From assembly GCA_003599575.1 (NCBI GenBank), contig QZKV01000037.1, positions 1-37,576 on the forward strand: a DNA stretch of 37,576 nt, written 5' to 3'. This DNA comes from Desulfobacteraceae bacterium (GTDB taxonomy: Bacteria > Desulfobacterota > Desulfobacteria > Desulfobacterales > Desulfosarcinaceae). Under the pieces are notes generated by a model that saw only the letters and a program-made list of their open reading frames with translations, searched no databases and was not told the DNA's origin. Positions 34,718 through 37,576 of this stretch are shown in pieces. The stretch's first letter is position 1; the number at the start of each line of letters is the position of its first letter. The position numbers and the translations under genes are program-made.

Positions 34718-35371
34718 CTATACCCTGATGGCCTCGGACAGACTGCGCACCCTGGCGGCGATATCTTCGGCTTCCACTATTTCGGTGACCAGACATATGG
34801 TTTTGGCCCCATGCCGTGCCACCTCGGCGATGTTGTGCGCCTTGATGCCGCCGATGGCCGCGATCGGCAAATCGATGTCACGAACGGCCGTATGCAGGTA
34901 CTCCAAGCCCACCGGATCGACCACGTCCTCTTTGGTCAGGGTGGCGAAGATGGGGCCGACCCCGATGTAGTCCGCGCCTTCGGCCACGGCCTGCCGCGCC
35001 TGCGCGATGGCATGGGTGGACAGTCCGATCAGCTTGTGCGGGCCGAGCAGGCGGCGCACATCCGCCACGGGCAGGTCGTCCTGCCCGACATGCACGCCGT
35101 CGGCCTCCGCCAGCAGGGCGATATCCACGTAGTCGTTGACAATGAACAGTACGCCCGCCGCGCGGGTCAGATCACGGATCCGGCGGCATTCCGACAGCAT
35201 CTGGCGGTGGCTTTTATCAGGCCGTTTTTCACGGTATTGGATGATTTTAATGCCGCCTGCGATCATGGCCTGCACCACCTCGATGTTGCTTCGGCCGCGC
35301 GAGAACTTTTCCGCCGTGATGCCATATATGCCTTGCGGCAGAACCGGTTTGGTTTTTTGTGCTTCAATCAT
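34718..35371 (-). CDS. thiE: Thiamine-phosphate synthase ThiE
   Basis: 217-aa TIM-barrel enzyme that joins the thiazole and pyrimidine phosphates. Recognisable segments: GGIKIIQYREK (pyrophosphate-binding QxREK), VNDYVDIALLAEADGVHVGQ and IGVGPIFATLTKED, then AIGGI. The start at 35371 is chosen for GGGAGG five bases upstream. It overlaps the end of thiF by 8 bases, so the genes are translationally coupled. Confidence 0.95.
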   Translation of the reverse strand: MIEAQKTKPVLPQGIYGITAEKFSRGRSNIEVVQAMIAGGIKIIQYREKRPDKSHRQMLSECRRIRDLTRAAGVLFIVNDYVDIALLAEADGVHVGQDDLPVADVRRLLGPHKLIGLSTHAIAQARQAVAEGADYIGVGPIFATLTKEDVVDPVGLEYLHTAVRDIDLPIAAIGGIKAHNIAEVARHGAKTICLVTEIVEAEDIAARVRSLSEAIRV

Positions 35372-35900
35372 AATAGCCTCCCTTTTCAAGGATCACATGC
35401 GCCATCATGGCCGCCACGGCCGCCACCTTGGGGGCATAGCAACGTGCGTCGGCCGCATCGGTTTGAAAATCACCGATAATGGTGCACGACCCCATGCGGC
35501 GCGTTGTGATGGCTTCCATGCTCCGGCCGGCCACGCCCGAGGCCGATACGATCAACCGCCCCGTGGGCGCCAGGGCTTCGAGGAGCAGTTTCTTTTCGGT
35601 GCTGCCGTCGAATCCTTCGACCACGGCATCGCAGTCGTCGAACAGCGCGGGCAGATTGCCGGCGTCCAATCGCATGACCAGGCGCTCGATGCGGGCCTCG
35701 GGCGCGATGCGCAGCAGGTTTTCGGCCAGCATCTCCACTTTGGGGCGGCCGATTTGATCGCGGAAGTAAAACTGGCGGTTGAGATTGACGCCGTCCACGC
35801 GATCGAAGTCAACGAGTTTAAGCCGCCGGACGCCGCTGCGCACCAAAAATACGGCCACGTTGGACCCGATGCCGCCCGTGCCTGCAATGCCGATTTTCAT
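35364..35900 (-). CDS. thiF: ThiS adenylyltransferase ThiF, short form
   Basis: 178-aa E1-like enzyme that adenylates the sulfur-carrier protein ThiS. The ATP-binding motif is GIAGTGGIGSNVA (about 4-16), followed by LVDFDRVDGVNLNRQFYF and the later VVEGFDGSTEKKLLLEAL. It lacks the C-terminal zinc-binding CxxC motifs and the catalytic-cysteine region of MoeB/long ThiF proteins, as in the short ThiF family found in many anaerobes. The start at 35900 overlaps the thiH stop as ATGA; a longer version from 35915 is possible. Confidence 0.9.
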   Translation of the reverse strand: MKIGIAGTGGIGSNVAVFLVRSGVRRLKLVDFDRVDGVNLNRQFYFRDQIGRPKVEMLAENLLRIAPEARIERLVMRLDAGNLPALFDDCDAVVEGFDGSTEKKLLLEALAPTGRLIVSASGVAGRSMEAITTRRMGSCTIIGDFQTDAADARCYAPKVAAVAAMMAHVILEKGGYYD

Positions 35901-37006
35901 TGAATCCGATCCCAATCTTTGTAAACCGGCTGATAGCCTTGGGCGATGATGGCCCGGGCCACTTCGGCCACGCTGCGTTCATCCGCTATTTCGAACTGGG
36001 GTGTGCTGCGCCGGGCCGGCATGGCATAACCGCCCACGCCGGTGCATGAAGCGGCCGAAAAGCGTGTGACCCCCAGGGGAATCAAACGGTCTCGGAAACC
36101 GGCGCGCTCGCGGGTGGAAACGGTCAATGCCGCGCGCGGTTGAAACAGCCGCAGGGCCATCAGGAACTGCACGAAGGTGCGGTCCTCGGCCGGATGGGCG
36201 GACCTGTAATTGCCTTCGGCCGGATTAAGGCGCGGCAGCGCGAGACCGACTTCGGTATGCAGATAGCGGTCATCCAGATAGCGGGCGTGCAGACCGCTGA
36301 AAAAGACTTCGCGCCGAATGTCGCCCAGCCCGAGCAGAGCGCCGATGTTGACGGCGCGAAAACCGGCGCGGGCGCCGCGCTCGGGCGCATCGAGGCGATA
36401 GCGGTAATCGGTTTTGCGGCCGGCCAGATGCACCTGCCGATAAATGTCCGGATCGTACACCTCCTGGTACAGCGTCAAACCGTCCGCGCCGGCCTCTTTC
36501 AGCCGGACGTATTCTTCCTCCTCCATGGGAAACATCTCGATCGCCACTGACGCGAAGCGGGTTTTAAGCAGGGCGATCGCCGCCGCGAGGTAATCCAGGG
36601 GCGTGATCTCGCGGGCTTCGCCGGTCAGCAGTAAAATATGCTGCATTCCGGTAGCGGCGATGGCACGCGCTTCGTCCCCGATCTGCGCCAGGCTCAGTTT
36701 CCTGCGCGCGATGGCGTGGGTGCGGGCAAAGCCGCAGTAAACGCACTGGTTGCTGCAGTAATTGGAGATGTACAAAGGGATGAACATCTGAATGGTGCGG
36801 CCGAAATGCTGCACGGTCAGCTGCCGGGCCTTGCGCGCCATGGGCTCGAGAAATCCAGCCGCAGCCGGGCTCAACAAGACCAGGAAATCCGGCGCGCTCA
36901 AGCGGTCCTTGGCCAGCACGCGTTCAACATCCCGGGGGCCGGTCTGCGCGAAGAATCCGTCGAAGTCGAAATTGCGGTATCTTGCGATGATTTCGTTGAA
37001 GGACAT
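35897..37006 (-). CDS. thiH: 2-iminoacetate synthase ThiH (radical SAM)
   Basis: 369-aa radical SAM enzyme that cleaves tyrosine to supply dehydroglycine for the thiazole ring. The 4Fe-4S motif is Cys84-x3-Cys88-x2-Cys91 (YCSNQCVYCGF). Other conserved parts are ILLLTGEAREITP, IEMFPMEEEEY, GLTLYQEVYDPDIY and NIGALLGLGD. Use of ThiH rather than the oxygen-dependent ThiO fits an anaerobe. It lies 120 bases after thiG and overlaps thiF by 4 bases. Confidence 0.95.
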   Translation of the reverse strand: MSFNEIIARYRNFDFDGFFAQTGPRDVERVLAKDRLSAPDFLVLLSPAAAGFLEPMARKARQLTVQHFGRTIQMFIPLYISNYCSNQCVYCGFARTHAIARRKLSLAQIGDEARAIAATGMQHILLLTGEAREITPLDYLAAAIALLKTRFASVAIEMFPMEEEEYVRLKEAGADGLTLYQEVYDPDIYRQVHLAGRKTDYRYRLDAPERGARAGFRAVNIGALLGLGDIRREVFFSGLHARYLDDRYLHTEVGLALPRLNPAEGNYRSAHPAEDRTFVQFLMALRLFQPRAALTVSTRERAGFRDRLIPLGVTRFSAASCTGVGGYAMPARRSTPQFEIADERSVAEVARAIIAQGYQPVYKDWDRIQ

Positions 37007-37126
37007 AATGCCTGAAAATCTTTAATTGATGTTGTTTCGTGTGGCGAATCTCGTGCTTCGAATTACCGGCTTGCTGAGTTGGTTCACCCCGGCTTTTCCA
37101 AGGTCTGCCGGCTTCCGGGAATCCTG

Positions 37127-37576
37127 CTACGCCTCTGCATCCAGAAAACCGGTCAGCGGCGACGAGGCCCGCGCGACGTTGCTCTCTTCGGCCATTTTGG
37201 CCTGGTAGGCCGTTCGGCCGGCCTCCACGGCCAGAGCAAAGGCCCGTCCCATGGCCACGGGATCCTGGGCGGTCGCAATGGCGGTGTTGACCAGGACCGC
37301 ATCGGCGCCCATTTCCATTGCGGCGGCGGCATGCGAGGGGCGGCCGAGGCCGGCATCCACGATCACCGGCACACGGCAGTTTTCGATCAGCAAAGCAATC
37401 AGTTCGGCGGTTTGCAGCCCTCGGTTGGAGCCGATCGGCGATCCCAGGGGCATCACGGCGGCGGCACCGGCATCTTCCAGGCGCTTGGCCAGGGTGAGGT
37501 CCGGCAGCACGTACGGCAGGACCACAAATCCCTCCTTGGCCAGAATCTCGGTGGCGGTGAGCGTTTCCCAGTTGTC
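37127..37576 (-). CDS. thiG: Thiazole synthase ThiG (5' end outside window)
   Basis: C-terminal about 149 residues of ThiG; the frame runs off the right edge (first visible residues [17 protein letters not shown]). Conserved segments are [56 protein letters not shown] and [17 protein letters not shown]. ThiG condenses deoxyxylulose phosphate, dehydroglycine and ThiS-thiocarboxylate to the thiazole. Upstream genes (for example thiS) and any TPP riboswitch would lie beyond the window. Confidence 0.95.
   Translation of the reverse strand, partial: DNWETLTATEILAKEGFVVLPYVLPDLTLAKRLEDAGAAAVMPLGSPIGSNRGLQTAELIALLIENCRVPVIVDAGLGRPSHAAAAMEMGADAVLVNTAIATAQDPVAMGRAFALAVEAGRTAYQAKMAEESNVARASSPLTGFLDAEA

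Overview
The window looks like a chromosomal segment of a strictly or facultatively anaerobic Gram-negative bacterium, most probably a sulfate-reducer-like member of the Desulfobacterota (Deltaproteobacteria). The signs are ThiH-type (not ThiO) thiamine synthesis with a short ThiF, a sigma-54/AlgB-type regulator, dense GAF/GGDEF/histidine-kinase signalling, moderately high GC, and a probable selenocysteine codon with a SECIS-like hairpin. The taxon is an inference from gene content, not a measurement.

Left part (1-9148) is accessory and partly decayed. It holds the end of a DUF2254 membrane protein, a small orphan ORF, and a C-terminal piece of an ArsM-like methyltransferase with an in-frame UGA followed by a bacterial-SECIS-like stem-loop. 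A PHB-depolymerase-type esterase follows, with its ribbon-helix-helix regulator and a clear dyad operator. Next come a 5'-truncated hydrolase/adenylate-cyclase gene, an MNT antitoxin whose HEPN partner stops after 19 codons, and a winged-helix regulator followed by a frameshifted nucleotidyltransferase. A Tat-exported aldo/keto reductase closes this part. Degenerate 8-bp repeat tracts sit near two of the gene break-points.

Middle part (9149-18475, all minus strand) is the most coherent system. An AlgB/NtrC-type sigma-54 activator precedes a hairpin and a near-perfect -24/-12 promoter. Behind that promoter lie eight tightly packed genes: a KinB-like sensor kinase, a receiver-TPR protein, two TrkA-type RCK proteins, TrkH, a pseudo-receiver with a four-cysteine C-terminus, KtrB and KtrA. 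This reads as one sigma-54-dependent potassium-uptake operon holding two K+ channels and its own signalling proteins.

Right-centre (18762-33274) carries an ExeA-like ATPase fused to an OmpA peptidoglycan-binding domain, a GAF-GGDEF protein and an SpmA-SpmB fusion. It also carries a secreted DUF4412-like protein, an SDR, a DUF2267 protein with a Pcm/erythromycin-esterase fusion, and a hybrid GAF-kinase-receiver with a shortened YetF-like protein. A two-gene SRPBCC/zinc-dehydrogenase unit ends it.

The right end (33338-37576, minus strand) is a thiamine operon running thiG-thiH-thiF-thiE-thiC, with thiG cut by the window edge. No tRNA, rRNA, CRISPR array or intact transposase was seen.
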